From assembly GCA_910577335.1 (NCBI GenBank), contig CAJTMJ010000018.1, positions 1-64,000 on the forward strand: a DNA stretch of 64,000 nt, written 5' to 3'. Each line of letters opens with the position of its first letter. Within the stretch, counting starts at the first letter, position 1. Shown in pieces: positions 1-6,441 of the stretch. Under the pieces are notes generated by a model, which worked only from the letters and a program-made list of their open reading frames with translations, ran no database searches and was not told the origin of the DNA. The position numbers and the translations under genes are program-made. The DNA comes from an uncultured Duncaniella sp. Its GTDB lineage: Bacteria > Bacteroidota > Bacteroidia > Bacteroidales > Muribaculaceae.

Positions 1-55
1 TCCGACTTATACCCCAAAATTCGATGTTTTCAAATTTTTGTCATGTACTTAAATG

Positions 56-63
56 CAAAATTA
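56..63 (-). promoter_or_regulatory. Possible -7 promoter element reading off the left edge
   Basis: The minus strand reads TAATTTTG, matching the Bacteroides TAnnTTTG -7 element. No good -33 element is visible 19-21 bases upstream. If real it would drive a gene lying left of the window. Confidence 0.25.
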
Positions 64-124
64 CAAACTCGACTACCGTTAGGTTCTATGGTTGTTAACG
101 GAAGTTTCGATAGCTGCTATAGAG

Positions 125-153
125 AAATAGCCCGTGGTGTACACGGGCTATTT
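125..153. terminator. Intrinsic terminator, bidirectional
   Basis: A perfect 12-bp stem, AAATAGCCCGTG pairing with CACGGGCTATTT, closes a GTGTA loop. Its T-rich right arm suits a plus-strand transcript and the complementary A-rich left arm suits the minus-strand yhcH-family gene that ends about 30 bases away. Confidence 0.8.
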
Positions 154-182
154 TGACTATTGAGAGGGGTTAATCGATAGGA

Positions 183-731
183 TTAATGTTTGTATTCAAT
201 CTTGCCGACTATCTTGTGGCTTACGCCGGGATTGTCGTTGGAGCGTACAGACGGCTGGTGCATGTCGCACGGGAAATAGAGGAAGAATAGTTCGGGTGAG
301 GCGGGAGAGTATACAATTTCCTCGTCGGTGGAGTAATTTGTGCGGTCCTTGACGGGATCGTAGTCGTTTATCGGTGTTACTTTTCCTGCTACACCCATGA
401 GTTCATTCCCTTCGTATGTGTATTGCAGGTCGATGAAGTTTTTGTGTGCTTCAATCTTGGTGTCCTCGGCTGACTTGGGGGTGTATTCAAGCACGTTGAA
501 CCATAGACGACCTTCTTCGATCACTATTTTACCCGGTTCGAGTTTCGACAGGTCGGTTTCGGCAAGGAATTTGAACATTTTGTCCCAAAGCGGTTTGTTA
601 AGCGCATACTGTGTGGCAAATTCCACTGCATTTATTGACTTGTCGGCATTTACATTCCAACCGTTAGCCCATTCACGGCTTTCCACCCACTTTTCAGCTT
701 CGGCGGGTGTGATACATTTCTCTGTTGACAT
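183..731 (-). CDS. YhcH/YjgK/YiaL family protein
   Basis: This 182-residue protein belongs to the YhcH/YjgK/YiaL (DUF386) family, small cupin-fold proteins linked to sugar catabolism, for example sialic acid or 2,3-diketo-L-gulonate pathways. Visible family features are the central EAHKNFIDLQYTYEGNE segment, which supplies an acidic residue and a histidine, and the later CDMHQPSV segment with a likely metal-binding histidine. It has no signal peptide, so it should be cytosolic. It is transcribed alone, with a terminator just downstream and a -7 element (TAAATTTG on the minus strand) about 50 bases upstream. Its N-terminal 35 residues are a family-variable extension. The exact substrate cannot be read from the sequence, and no sugar-kinase or lyase neighbour helps to assign it. 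Confidence 0.85.
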   Translation of the reverse strand: MSTEKCITPAEAEKWVESREWANGWNVNADKSINAVEFATQYALNKPLWDKMFKFLAETDLSKLEPGKIVIEEGRLWFNVLEYTPKSAEDTKIEAHKNFIDLQYTYEGNELMGVAGKVTPINDYDPVKDRTNYSTDEEIVYSPASPELFFLYFPCDMHQPSVRSNDNPGVSHKIVGKIEYKH

Positions 732-780
732 GATATTAATTTTGTGATTGATGAATGCGGATATTGATATTTAAGTTTCG

Positions 781-788
781 CAAATTTA
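781..788 (-). promoter_or_regulatory. -7 promoter element of the yhcH-family gene
   Basis: The minus strand reads TAAATTTG, a full match to TAnnTTTG, placing a start of transcription about 40 bases before the yhcH-family start codon. No clear -33 element is seen. Confidence 0.45.
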
Positions 789-811
789 GATAAAATATCG
801 CAGATAGTTGT

Positions 812-819
812 TATATTTG
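812..819 (+). promoter_or_regulatory. -7 promoter element of the 843-1265 gene
   Basis: TATATTTG matches TAnnTTTG. A transcript starting about 6-7 bases downstream excludes a start codon at 819 for the next gene and supports the ATG at 843. Confidence 0.45.
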
Positions 820-842
820 TGAGATTAAAAAATAAATTCGAT

Positions 843-1265
843 ATGGAAAATTTGGAAAATTTGAAATACACTCCTGATAATATCACGCATCTTGACGAGG
901 ATGAAGTGTTTGTGTTTGGCAGCAATCTGCAAGGTATGCATTGCGGCGGTGCGGCTCGTACGGCGGTGCAAAAATTCGGTGCCATCATGGGGCAGGGTGA
1001 AGGTATGCAAGGGCAATCGTATGCTATTCCGACAATGCAAGGTGGCGTGGAGACCATCAAGCCATACGTTGACCGGTTTATAGAACTTGCAAGCGAATGG
1101 GATCAGACTACTTTCTATGTGACCCGTATCGGCTGTGGAATCGCCGGATTTACAGATGAGGAGATAGCGCCGCTATTCGACAAAGCCTTCGACCTCTACA
1201 ACGTCCGCCTACCCGAATCATTCGTTAAAATCATAGTCAGAAACCGCGAAAAAAAGAATAAGTAA
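843..1265 (+). CDS. A1S_2505-like small macro-fold protein
   Basis: The ORF can be read from 819, but the ATG at 843 (MENLENLKYTPDN) is preferred because the -7 element ends at 819. The 140-residue product has the signature VFVFGSNLQGMHCGGAARTA followed by a glycine-rich stretch and YAIPTM. This resembles the A1S_2505 family, which is annotated in phages and bacteria and is related to macro (ADP-ribose binding) domains. The GSN...GGAA segment would correspond to the nucleotide-diphosphate loop. A later RIGCGIAGF segment resembles the second macro-domain loop. The function is not established: ADP-ribose or nucleotide binding is an inference from these loops. The gene stands alone, divergent from the yhcH-family gene and upstream of a toxin-antitoxin pair. 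Confidence 0.7.
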   Translation: MENLENLKYTPDNITHLDEDEVFVFGSNLQGMHCGGAARTAVQKFGAIMGQGEGMQGQSYAIPTMQGGVETIKPYVDRFIELASEWDQTTFYVTRIGCGIAGFTDEEIAPLFDKAFDLYNVRLPESFVKIIVRNREKKNK

Positions 1266-1288
1266 CTCGCTAATAAGAAAAACGCAAT

Positions 1289-1308
1289 ATTTCACATTTA
1301 TGTGAAAT
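1289..1308. promoter_or_regulatory. Palindromic operator of the toxin-antitoxin operon
   Basis: A perfect inverted repeat, ATTTCACAT-TT-ATGTGAAAT (two 9-base arms and a 2-base centre), lies just upstream of the -7 element and so covers the -33 region. This is the expected place for autorepression by an HTH antitoxin; the binding itself is inferred. Confidence 0.65.
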
Positions 1309-1316
1309 AAATATTG

Positions 1317-1324
1317 TATCTTTG
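1317..1324 (+). promoter_or_regulatory. -7 promoter element of the toxin-antitoxin operon
   Basis: TATCTTTG matches TAnnTTTG and sits 27 bases before the toxin start codon, immediately downstream of the palindrome. Confidence 0.6.
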
Positions 1325-1350
1325 CGTTATAATTAAAACGAGTTATAGAT

Positions 1351-1821
1351 ATGAGCGAAGTCGAACTGGTTCTGGTCAATGACACTGATAAATGTACCAT
1401 TTACACAATTCAGTTCTCGGAAGAAGCCGAGTCGGAATATGAGCGTTTTTATTCCAAATTTATTAAAGACGCTCATTTGAATCAGGACTTGTTGCGCATC
1501 GTGCAACTTGTGGATAGGATTGCCGATGAAGGGGCGTTGGAACGCTTTTTCCGACCCGAGGGTAAGATGCGTGATTCGGTAGTGGCTCTTCCGCTGCTTC
1601 GATCAAAGCTTCGTTTATATTGTCTGCGTCTTTCCGACAAAATTCTTGTTCTCGGCAATGGTGGAGTAAAGAATTCGCGTACATACGAAGAGGGCGACTC
1701 ATTGCGTGGATATGTCCTGACGCTCCAGAAATTTGAGGAACTGTTGAAAGAAGGTCAGCGCAACGGAACCGTGATTATAACATCCAAGACAATCGAAACT
1801 GACAAGACTTTTAAGCTATGA
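1351..1821 (+). CDS. Probable toxin of a type II toxin-antitoxin pair (RelE/ParE-like)
   Basis: This 156-residue soluble protein precedes and overlaps an HTH gene by 4 bases (ATGA), the usual arrangement of HigB-type and Gp49-type toxin-first operons. The core, from about residue 18, reads YTIQFSEEAESEYERFYSKF, then a basic mid-section with MRDSVVALPLLRSKLRLYCLRLSDKI and LVLGNGGVKNSRTY. The strand-rich RLYCLR-KILVLGNG segment resembles the beta-sheet of RelE-superfamily ribonucleases. The protein is longer than classical RelE (about 90 residues) and has extra residues at both ends. No catalytic set can be assigned by eye. The assignment rests mainly on gene order, the overlap and the palindromic operator, so an mRNA-interferase function is inference. 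Confidence 0.65.
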   Translation: MSEVELVLVNDTDKCTIYTIQFSEEAESEYERFYSKFIKDAHLNQDLLRIVQLVDRIADEGALERFFRPEGKMRDSVVALPLLRSKLRLYCLRLSDKILVLGNGGVKNSRTYEEGDSLRGYVLTLQKFEELLKEGQRNGTVIITSKTIETDKTFKL

Positions 1822-2081
1822 AGGATATAAGAAACAGATACCGGGAAATGGTTAGTCAGGTGCCCCCTGAGATAAAGGAGGAGATTAACTTGTCTTTTGC
1901 GATATCCAATAAAATAGATTCGCTCATGCAGGAGCGTGGTCTTTCAAAGAAACAATTTGCTGAGCAGTTAGGTAAGCGTCCGAGTGAAATAACACGCTGG
2001 TTGAGCGGACAGCATAACTTTACTGTCTCCACACTTGCCATGCTATCGTCATTTTTCGGAAAATCAATAATATCCGTTTGA
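1818..2081 (+). CDS. XRE-family HTH antitoxin
   Basis: This 87-residue protein carries a Cro/C1-type helix-turn-helix at about residues 36-80. The sequence MQERGLSKKQFAEQLGKRPS followed by EITRWLSGQHNFTVSTL is a clear match to the family, with the recognition helix around RPSEITRWLSG. The N-terminal 30 residues are probably the part that contacts the toxin. Its start overlaps the toxin stop by 4 bases, implying translational coupling. It most likely neutralises the upstream protein and represses the operon through the perfect palindrome at 1289-1308. It could alternatively be a plain regulator, but the context makes an antitoxin more likely. Confidence 0.8.
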   Translation: MKDIRNRYREMVSQVPPEIKEEINLSFAISNKIDSLMQERGLSKKQFAEQLGKRPSEITRWLSGQHNFTVSTLAMLSSFFGKSIISV

Positions 2082-2181
2082 CACCGCATAATCAATCCTC
2101 CCTTCTCACTTTTTCTACGACTCTCTTGTATGGAATAAGAAATTAAATACAAATTCATTATAAAATAAATTACTAAATGCC

Positions 2182-3738
2182 ATGAAATTTACATCAACGT
2201 TAGTAGCTCTTTTGCTTGGCGCAGGGGTGATGTTTGGTGCCGATTCCACTTATGAATCGTTGTACGAGGGTATACCTTTTGATATGCCGGTGATAGATAA
2301 GCCTACATTTCCCAATAATCAGGTAAGTCTTGCCGATTTCGGTGCCGTGTCGGACGGTGTAAGCCTTAACACAAAGGCTTTTGCCGATGCAATAGATTAC
2401 CTCTCGTCGAAAGGCGGCGGTACTCTCAATATCCCCTCGGGCGTGTGGTATACCGGTCCGATAGTGATGAAATCGAATATCAATCTCCATCTTGAAGGTG
2501 GTGCGCTGATACTTTTTTCGGGTGACGAAAGTCTGTATGAAACCATCTATACCGTCTATGAAGGGTATGAGGCTTACCGAACACAGTCACCAATCTATGG
2601 TGAGAATCTTGAAAATATAGCCATCACTGGTGAGGGCGTGATTGACGGTAACGGTGCTGAATGGAGACAAGTTAAGCGTGATAAGACTAATGCCGGTCAA
2701 TGGAAGCGTTTCGTGCAAAAGAGTGGTATCGTGGTTAACGATAACACTTGGTATCCGTCGCAAGGTTACATCGACGGTGAGAAAATAGGGAAGGATCTCA
2801 AGGGATTGTCTAAGGAGGAAGCCGATAAAATCAAACGTTATCTCCGCCCGGTGATGCTCAAATTTGTGAAGTGCAAAAATGTATACCTGCAGGGTGTGCT
2901 TTTCCAGAATTCTCCGGCATGGAATCTCCACCCTCTGATGTGCGAAAACCTTATTATAGACGGAGTGGCGGTCAGAAACCCGGAATATGCGCAGAATGGT
3001 GACGGGTTGGATGTTGAGTCATGTAAGAATGTGATAATCTACCGTACCATCCTTGATGTCGGTGATGATGCGATATGCCTTAAGTCCGGAAAGGATGAGG
3101 ATGGCCGTCGCCGTGGTATGCCTACAGAAAATGTCATTGTGAAAGATTGCCGTGTGTTCCATGGTCATGGTGGCTTCGTGGTAGGTAGTGAGATGTCAGG
3201 CGGTGTTAACAATGTGATAGTCAGCGATTGCCAGTTCATGGGTACTGATGTCGGCTTGCGTTTCAAGAGCACCCGTGGTCGCGGCGGCGTGGTGGAGAAT
3301 ATCTTCATTGACAATATCAACATGATTGATATCAGCGGTGACGCAGTGCTTTTCGACCTTTACTACTGGGTTAAGAATCCCCCGAAGGAGATTCCTCAGG
3401 TTGACGAGACCACGCCTCAGTTCAGAAATATCACCATCAATGATGTCACCTCGTTTAATTCCGGTAAGTCCCTGAAATTTAACGGACTCCCTGAGATGCA
3501 TATTGAGAATGTATCGATCAGCAATTCTGTGTTCACAGCTATCGACGGAGGTTTGCTTTCGGAATCAACCGGTGTGAAACTTAATAACGTGTCGATACGT
3601 GCCAAGAAAGGTCCGGCGTTGACCATCAACAATGTTAATGGTGCCACTTTGACCGGTTGCCGTTTTTTCTCAACAGAAAAAGATGCGATACTCTATACCG
3701 GAAAGAATGAGAATATAAAGATTGACCTTAAGAAATAA
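2182..3738 (+). CDS. Glycoside hydrolase family 28 (polygalacturonase-like)
   Basis: This 518-residue exported protein has a signal peptide (MKFTSTLVALLLGAGVMFGA) and a right-handed beta-helix GH28 domain. The N-terminal VSLADFGAVSDGVSLNTKAF is typical of the family. All four GH28 catalytic blocks can be seen: NGDGLDVES, VGDDAICLKSG, HGHGGFVVGSE and RFKSTRGRGG, so the acid/base aspartates, the His and the Arg/Lys subsite are retained. Such enzymes hydrolyse alpha-1,4 galacturonide or related pectic linkages in the periplasm or at the surface. The length and the YGENLENIAITGEGVIDG segment fit the exo-acting or unsaturated-product-specific GH28 enzymes of Bacteroides. It is a single-gene unit with a terminator downstream and no pectin-specific neighbours, so the exact substrate is open. 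Confidence 0.9.
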   Translation: MKFTSTLVALLLGAGVMFGADSTYESLYEGIPFDMPVIDKPTFPNNQVSLADFGAVSDGVSLNTKAFADAIDYLSSKGGGTLNIPSGVWYTGPIVMKSNINLHLEGGALILFSGDESLYETIYTVYEGYEAYRTQSPIYGENLENIAITGEGVIDGNGAEWRQVKRDKTNAGQWKRFVQKSGIVVNDNTWYPSQGYIDGEKIGKDLKGLSKEEADKIKRYLRPVMLKFVKCKNVYLQGVLFQNSPAWNLHPLMCENLIIDGVAVRNPEYAQNGDGLDVESCKNVIIYRTILDVGDDAICLKSGKDEDGRRRGMPTENVIVKDCRVFHGHGGFVVGSEMSGGVNNVIVSDCQFMGTDVGLRFKSTRGRGGVVENIFIDNINMIDISGDAVLFDLYYWVKNPPKEIPQVDETTPQFRNITINDVTSFNSGKSLKFNGLPEMHIENVSISNSVFTAIDGGLLSESTGVKLNNVSIRAKKGPALTINNVNGATLTGCRFFSTEKDAILYTGKNENIKIDLKK

Positions 3739-3807
3739 ACGAACAGCCACACAATTGTTATAAGCTGACAATCGAGGTTGAACCTCTTTAAAATCAGACC
3801 AATACAT

Positions 3808-3840
3808 AAGCCTTCCGACAACACAATCGGAAGGCTTATT
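3808..3840 (+). terminator. Intrinsic terminator of the GH28 gene
   Basis: AAGCCTTCCGA and TCGGAAGGCTT form a perfect stem around a short CAACACAA loop, followed by ATTGTTTTT. It lies about 70 bases after the GH28 stop codon. Confidence 0.75.
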
Positions 3841-3930
3841 GTTTTTATTCGGAAATAATAGGGGCGAGACTGATAAAAAATTTTTTTATCAAATTGAATT
3901 TTTCGCACTCTTTTGGGGATTTCGGGGTAT

Positions 3931-3938
3931 TATCTTTG
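3931..3938 (+). promoter_or_regulatory. -7 promoter element of the 4039-4662 gene
   Basis: TATCTTTG matches TAnnTTTG. TTTTG at 3911-3915 lies upstream but at a spacing of only 15 bases. The transcript would carry a leader of roughly 95 bases. Confidence 0.5.
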
Positions 3939-3959
3939 CAATGTGATTAAGAAATTATA

Positions 3960-3993
3960 ATGAAAAATAAATCACAATGAAAAATAAATCACA
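3960..3993 (+). repeat. 17-bp perfect tandem repeat, two copies
   Basis: ATGAAAAATAAATCACA occurs twice without a gap (3960-3976 and 3977-3993). The second copy opens a short reading frame, MKNKSQKNNKQQIITHKKLI plus one Leu. Its TGA stop (4040-4042) overlaps the ATG of the next gene (4039). The repeat lies in the leader of that gene. Confidence 0.8.
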
Positions 3994-4038
3994 AAAGAAT
4001 AATAAACAACAAATAATAACCCACAAAAAACTAATATT

Positions 4039-4662
4039 ATGAAACACATTTCAGAAAAAGCCTACAAGGGATTTAACCAGCGATTGATTGACGCATTTAG
4101 AAGCATTGATCCGTACCATATTGATGGGATAGGTGTTGTGATGGGGATGATAGATCTTTATCTTGGCGAGAAGGATGTCATGTTTCATGTCCGCTCAACT
4201 GTAGTGAAGTTGGCATATATGATGATATTACCGGAGCTTGAGAAGGCTGTGGAGCGTTCGATGCGTGCCCGTGCCAATGCCGCACGTCGCCGTGAAAAGA
4301 AACTTGCGGAACGTGAAGCCGCCCGCAAAGCCTTGGAAGAGAAGATTGGATTGGGTGAAAAGCCTGTTTTGGAAAATCAGAAGGATAACTCTGCAAAAGA
4401 GGATAGTCTTGCGAAAGAGGAAAGTTCTGCAAAAGAGGATTGCCCTGCAAAAGAGGGAGACTCTGTAAAAGATGAAAGTAAGGCAAAAAATGATGATGTG
4501 CAAAATGAACTCGCAGCACGGCAATGTGATGAAAATTATGATAAAACAGTGTCGGGGATGGGTGAAATTGATAATGTCAAGAATACAATAAGAAATGACA
4601 ATACAAAAAAATTATCCGTCGTCCCGACGAATAACTTTCTTACCTTAAATCTAATACCATGA
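4039..4662 (+). CDS. Hypothetical protein with Lys/Glu-rich hexapeptide repeats
   Basis: I do not recognise this 207-residue protein. Residues 1-75 look like a folded alpha-helical region (KAYKGFNQRLIDAFRSIDPY, then a hydrophobic helix near VVKLAYMMILPELEKA). Residues 70-105 are strongly basic and predicted coiled coil (RARANAARRREKKLAERE). Residues 116-151 hold six imperfect hexapeptides of the type D-S-x-A-K-E, and the C-terminal 50 residues are polar and probably disordered. It has no signal peptide or membrane segment. It stands alone, with an upstream 17-bp tandem repeat and a short overlapping leader frame. The charged, repeat-bearing tail could bind nucleic acid or protein, but that is a guess; no function is assigned. 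Confidence 0.6.
   Translation: MKHISEKAYKGFNQRLIDAFRSIDPYHIDGIGVVMGMIDLYLGEKDVMFHVRSTVVKLAYMMILPELEKAVERSMRARANAARRREKKLAEREAARKALEEKIGLGEKPVLENQKDNSAKEDSLAKEESSAKEDCPAKEGDSVKDESKAKNDDVQNELAARQCDENYDKTVSGMGEIDNVKNTIRNDNTKKLSVVPTNNFLTLNLIP
4384..4491 (+). repeat. Six in-frame 18-bp repeats
   Basis: Six consecutive 18-base units encode DNSAKE, DSLAKE, ESSAKE, DCPAKE, GDSVKD and ESKAKN. The DNA units share a GA..GT/CTCTGCAAAAGAG-like pattern. Since each unit is a multiple of three, copy-number change would keep the frame. Confidence 0.8.
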
Positions 4663-4714
4663 AAAACTTGTTACAAAGGTAGCATGTTGTAACTGAATTG
4701 TCAAGTGTTTTAAC

Positions 4715-4742
4715 AAATATTGTATGTAAATTTACAATATTT
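4715..4742. repeat. AT-rich inverted repeat downstream of the 4039-4662 gene
   Basis: AAATATTGTA (4715-4724) and TACAATATTT (4733-4742) are perfect inverted copies separated by 8 bases. There is no T-run, so terminator function is uncertain. The rest of the 4663-5003 gap holds the der promoter and leader. Confidence 0.5.
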
Positions 4743-4807
4743 AACCAAATAGCTATGTTTTATAGCTATGAAAGGTTCATAAATGCTTCCCCAAGGGGCG
4801 GTTATGA

Positions 4808-4837
4808 TTGATTACTCAAAAAAAATACGTAAATTTG
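4808..4837 (+). promoter_or_regulatory. der promoter (-33/-7)
   Basis: TTG at 4808-4810 and TAAATTTG at 4830-4837 are separated by 19 bases, a full match to the Bacteroides vegetative promoter. The predicted der transcript starts near 4844 and has a leader of about 160 bases. Confidence 0.65.
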
Positions 4838-4877
4838 CATGGAATTGATTAAAACAAGTGAGGCAAATTTCAGTCTC

Positions 4878-4946
4878 AGAACTGATTTAAAATGAGGAAA
4901 ATTCCTCCCTTTGTTAAACTTTTCATAAAAAGTTTAAATCAGTTCT
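4878..4946. repeat. Long inverted repeat in the der leader (GAACTGATTTAAA family)
   Basis: AGAACTGATTTAAA (4878-4891) and TTTAAATCAGTTCT (4933-4946) are perfect 14-bp inverted copies. Two smaller hairpins lie between them: GAGGAA-AA-TTCCTC (4894-4907) and AAACTTTT...AAAAGTTT (4916-4935). The latter shares bases with the long stem, so the two folds exclude each other. A degenerate third half copy (TTTAAATCGGTTC) follows at about 4958-4970. The element is related to others at 6329-6370, 16826-16877 and 23574-23597. Confidence 0.75.
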
Positions 4947-5003
4947 TCAGTTCTTAGTTTAAATCGGTTCATTATAATAAAAAGTTACTTATAATCATCA
5001 TCT

Positions 5004-6323
5004 ATGGGACAAATGATAGCGATAGTGGGTAGGCCGAATGTCGGAAAATCCACTTTGTTCAACAGGTTAACCCAAACTCGCACTGCCATCACCAACGATG
5101 AGGCAGGCACAACACGCGACCGTCAATATGGTAAGGTTGACTGGAACGGCAAAGAGTTTTCAATAGTCGATACCGGCGGATGGGTAGTAAACAGTGAGGA
5201 TGTTTTCGAAAATGAAATCAATAAACAGGTACATCTCGCTATAGAGCAAGCGGATGAAATTCTGTTTGTGGTCGATGCCATGAACGGAGTTACTGACCTT
5301 GATGATAAAGTGGCGCAAATATTGCGTCGATCCACCAAACCTGTCATCCTTGTGGCTAACAAGGTTGATGCCGGGGATTCACGTTATAACATAGCCGAGT
5401 TTTACAGTCTCGGTCTTGGTGAACCGTATGGTGTTTCGGCTGTGAGCGGCTACGGCACAGGTGATCTGCTTGATGAAGTGGTGAAGAAATTGCCTGAGAA
5501 AGATGAGGAAGAGACAGCAGCGCTCGATGACATACCTAAGATTGCCATTGTCGGTCGTCCTAATGCCGGCAAGTCGTCAATCATCAATGCCTTCATAGAT
5601 GAAGACAGGCATATTGTCACTGACATTGCGGGCACGACACGTGATTCAATATACACACGTTACAATAAATTCGGCTTTGATTTCTATCTCGTTGATACAG
5701 CCGGTATACGTAAGAAGACAAAGGTAACTGACGACATAGAGTATTATTCAGTGATACGTTCGATTAGGGCTATTGAAGCTTCTGACGTGTGCATACTGAT
5801 GATTGACGGAACACGAGGCATAGAGGCGCAGGACGTGGCTATATTCTCGTTGATTCAGAAGAATAAGAAGGGGCTTGTGGTAGTGGTCAACAAGTGGGAC
5901 CTTGTGGCTGACAAGTCGAAGGAGGCTATCAAGCACTACGAAGATGCCATACGTCAGCGTTTCGCACCGTTTGTTGACTTCCCCATCATATTTGCTTCGG
6001 CTTTGACAAAGCAGCGTATCTTCAAGGTGCTTGAGACCGCATTGCATGTGTGCGAGAACCGCAAGCGTGTGGTGCCGACCTCGCAGCTTAACACCGTGAT
6101 GCATGAAGCCATCTCGGCATATCCGCCACCTGCCAACAAGGGTAAGCTTATAAAGATCAAATACGTCACCATGCTTAAAGGCTCGCCGATTCCCACATTT
6201 ATATTTTTCTGTAACCTTCCGCAATGGGTCAAGGAGCCATACCGGAGATATCTTGAAAACAAGATCAGGGAAAATTGGGATTTCCACGGCACTCCGATAA
6301 ATGTGTTTATGCGAGAGAAATAA
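5004..6323 (+). CDS. der: Ribosome biogenesis GTPase Der (EngA)
   Basis: Der is an essential cytosolic double GTPase needed for 50S ribosomal subunit assembly. The 439-residue product has the family's usual length and layout: GTPase domain 1 (P-loop GRPNVGKST near residue 8, DTGGW switch II, NKVD), GTPase domain 2 from about residue 176 ([21 protein letters not shown]), and a C-terminal KH-like domain with YPPPANKGK and the final NVFMREK. The start is fixed by the P-loop lying eight residues in. It is a single-gene unit with its own promoter; homologous AT-rich inverted-repeat elements lie both in the leader and directly after the stop codon. The identification is secure. Confidence 0.98.
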   Translation: MGQMIAIVGRPNVGKSTLFNRLTQTRTAITNDEAGTTRDRQYGKVDWNGKEFSIVDTGGWVVNSEDVFENEINKQVHLAIEQADEILFVVDAMNGVTDLDDKVAQILRRSTKPVILVANKVDAGDSRYNIAEFYSLGLGEPYGVSAVSGYGTGDLLDEVVKKLPEKDEEETAALDDIPKIAIVGRPNAGKSSIINAFIDEDRHIVTDIAGTTRDSIYTRYNKFGFDFYLVDTAGIRKKTKVTDDIEYYSVIRSIRAIEASDVCILMIDGTRGIEAQDVAIFSLIQKNKKGLVVVVNKWDLVADKSKEAIKHYEDAIRQRFAPFVDFPIIFASALTKQRIFKVLETALHVCENRKRVVPTSQLNTVMHEAISAYPPPANKGKLIKIKYVTMLKGSPIPTFIFFCNLPQWVKEPYRRYLENKIRENWDFHGTPINVFMREK

Positions 6324-6328
6324 AATAA

Positions 6329-6370
6329 TGAACTGAGTTTAACATTTTATAAAAAGTTTAAATCAGTTCA
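6329..6370. repeat. Inverted repeat after der (GAACTGATTTAAA family)
   Basis: TGAACTGA (6329-6336) and TCAGTTCA (6363-6370) are perfect inverted copies; the flanking GTTTAA/TTTAAA extends the pairing imperfectly. The right half, ATAAAAAGTTTAAATCAGTTC, also occurs in the der leader, so der is bracketed by two related elements in the same orientation. Confidence 0.7.
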
Positions 6371-6384
6371 ATAAAATAAAATAG

Positions 6385-6422
6385 TCAAGGGGCGTCTGAC
6401 CGCTGAGTCAGACGCCCCTTGA
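6385..6422. terminator. Strong bidirectional terminator between der and susD
   Basis: A perfect 16-bp stem (TCAAGGGGCGTCTGAC with GTCAGACGCCCCTTGA) closes a 6-base loop. On the minus strand it is followed by CTATTTTATTTTATT, so it best serves the susC-susD operon; on the plus strand it can also end der. Confidence 0.9.
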
Positions 6423-6441
6423 TTATGGGAGGATTTGGGGA

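Noticed and set aside
650..1060. 136-codon minus-strand frame across the divergent promoters
   Set aside because: It spans two promoter regions and overlaps two supported genes; its Cys/Pro-rich sequence is typical of a shadow frame.
5748..6287. 179-codon minus-strand frame
   Set aside because: It is antisense to the C-terminal part of der and has no recognisable features.
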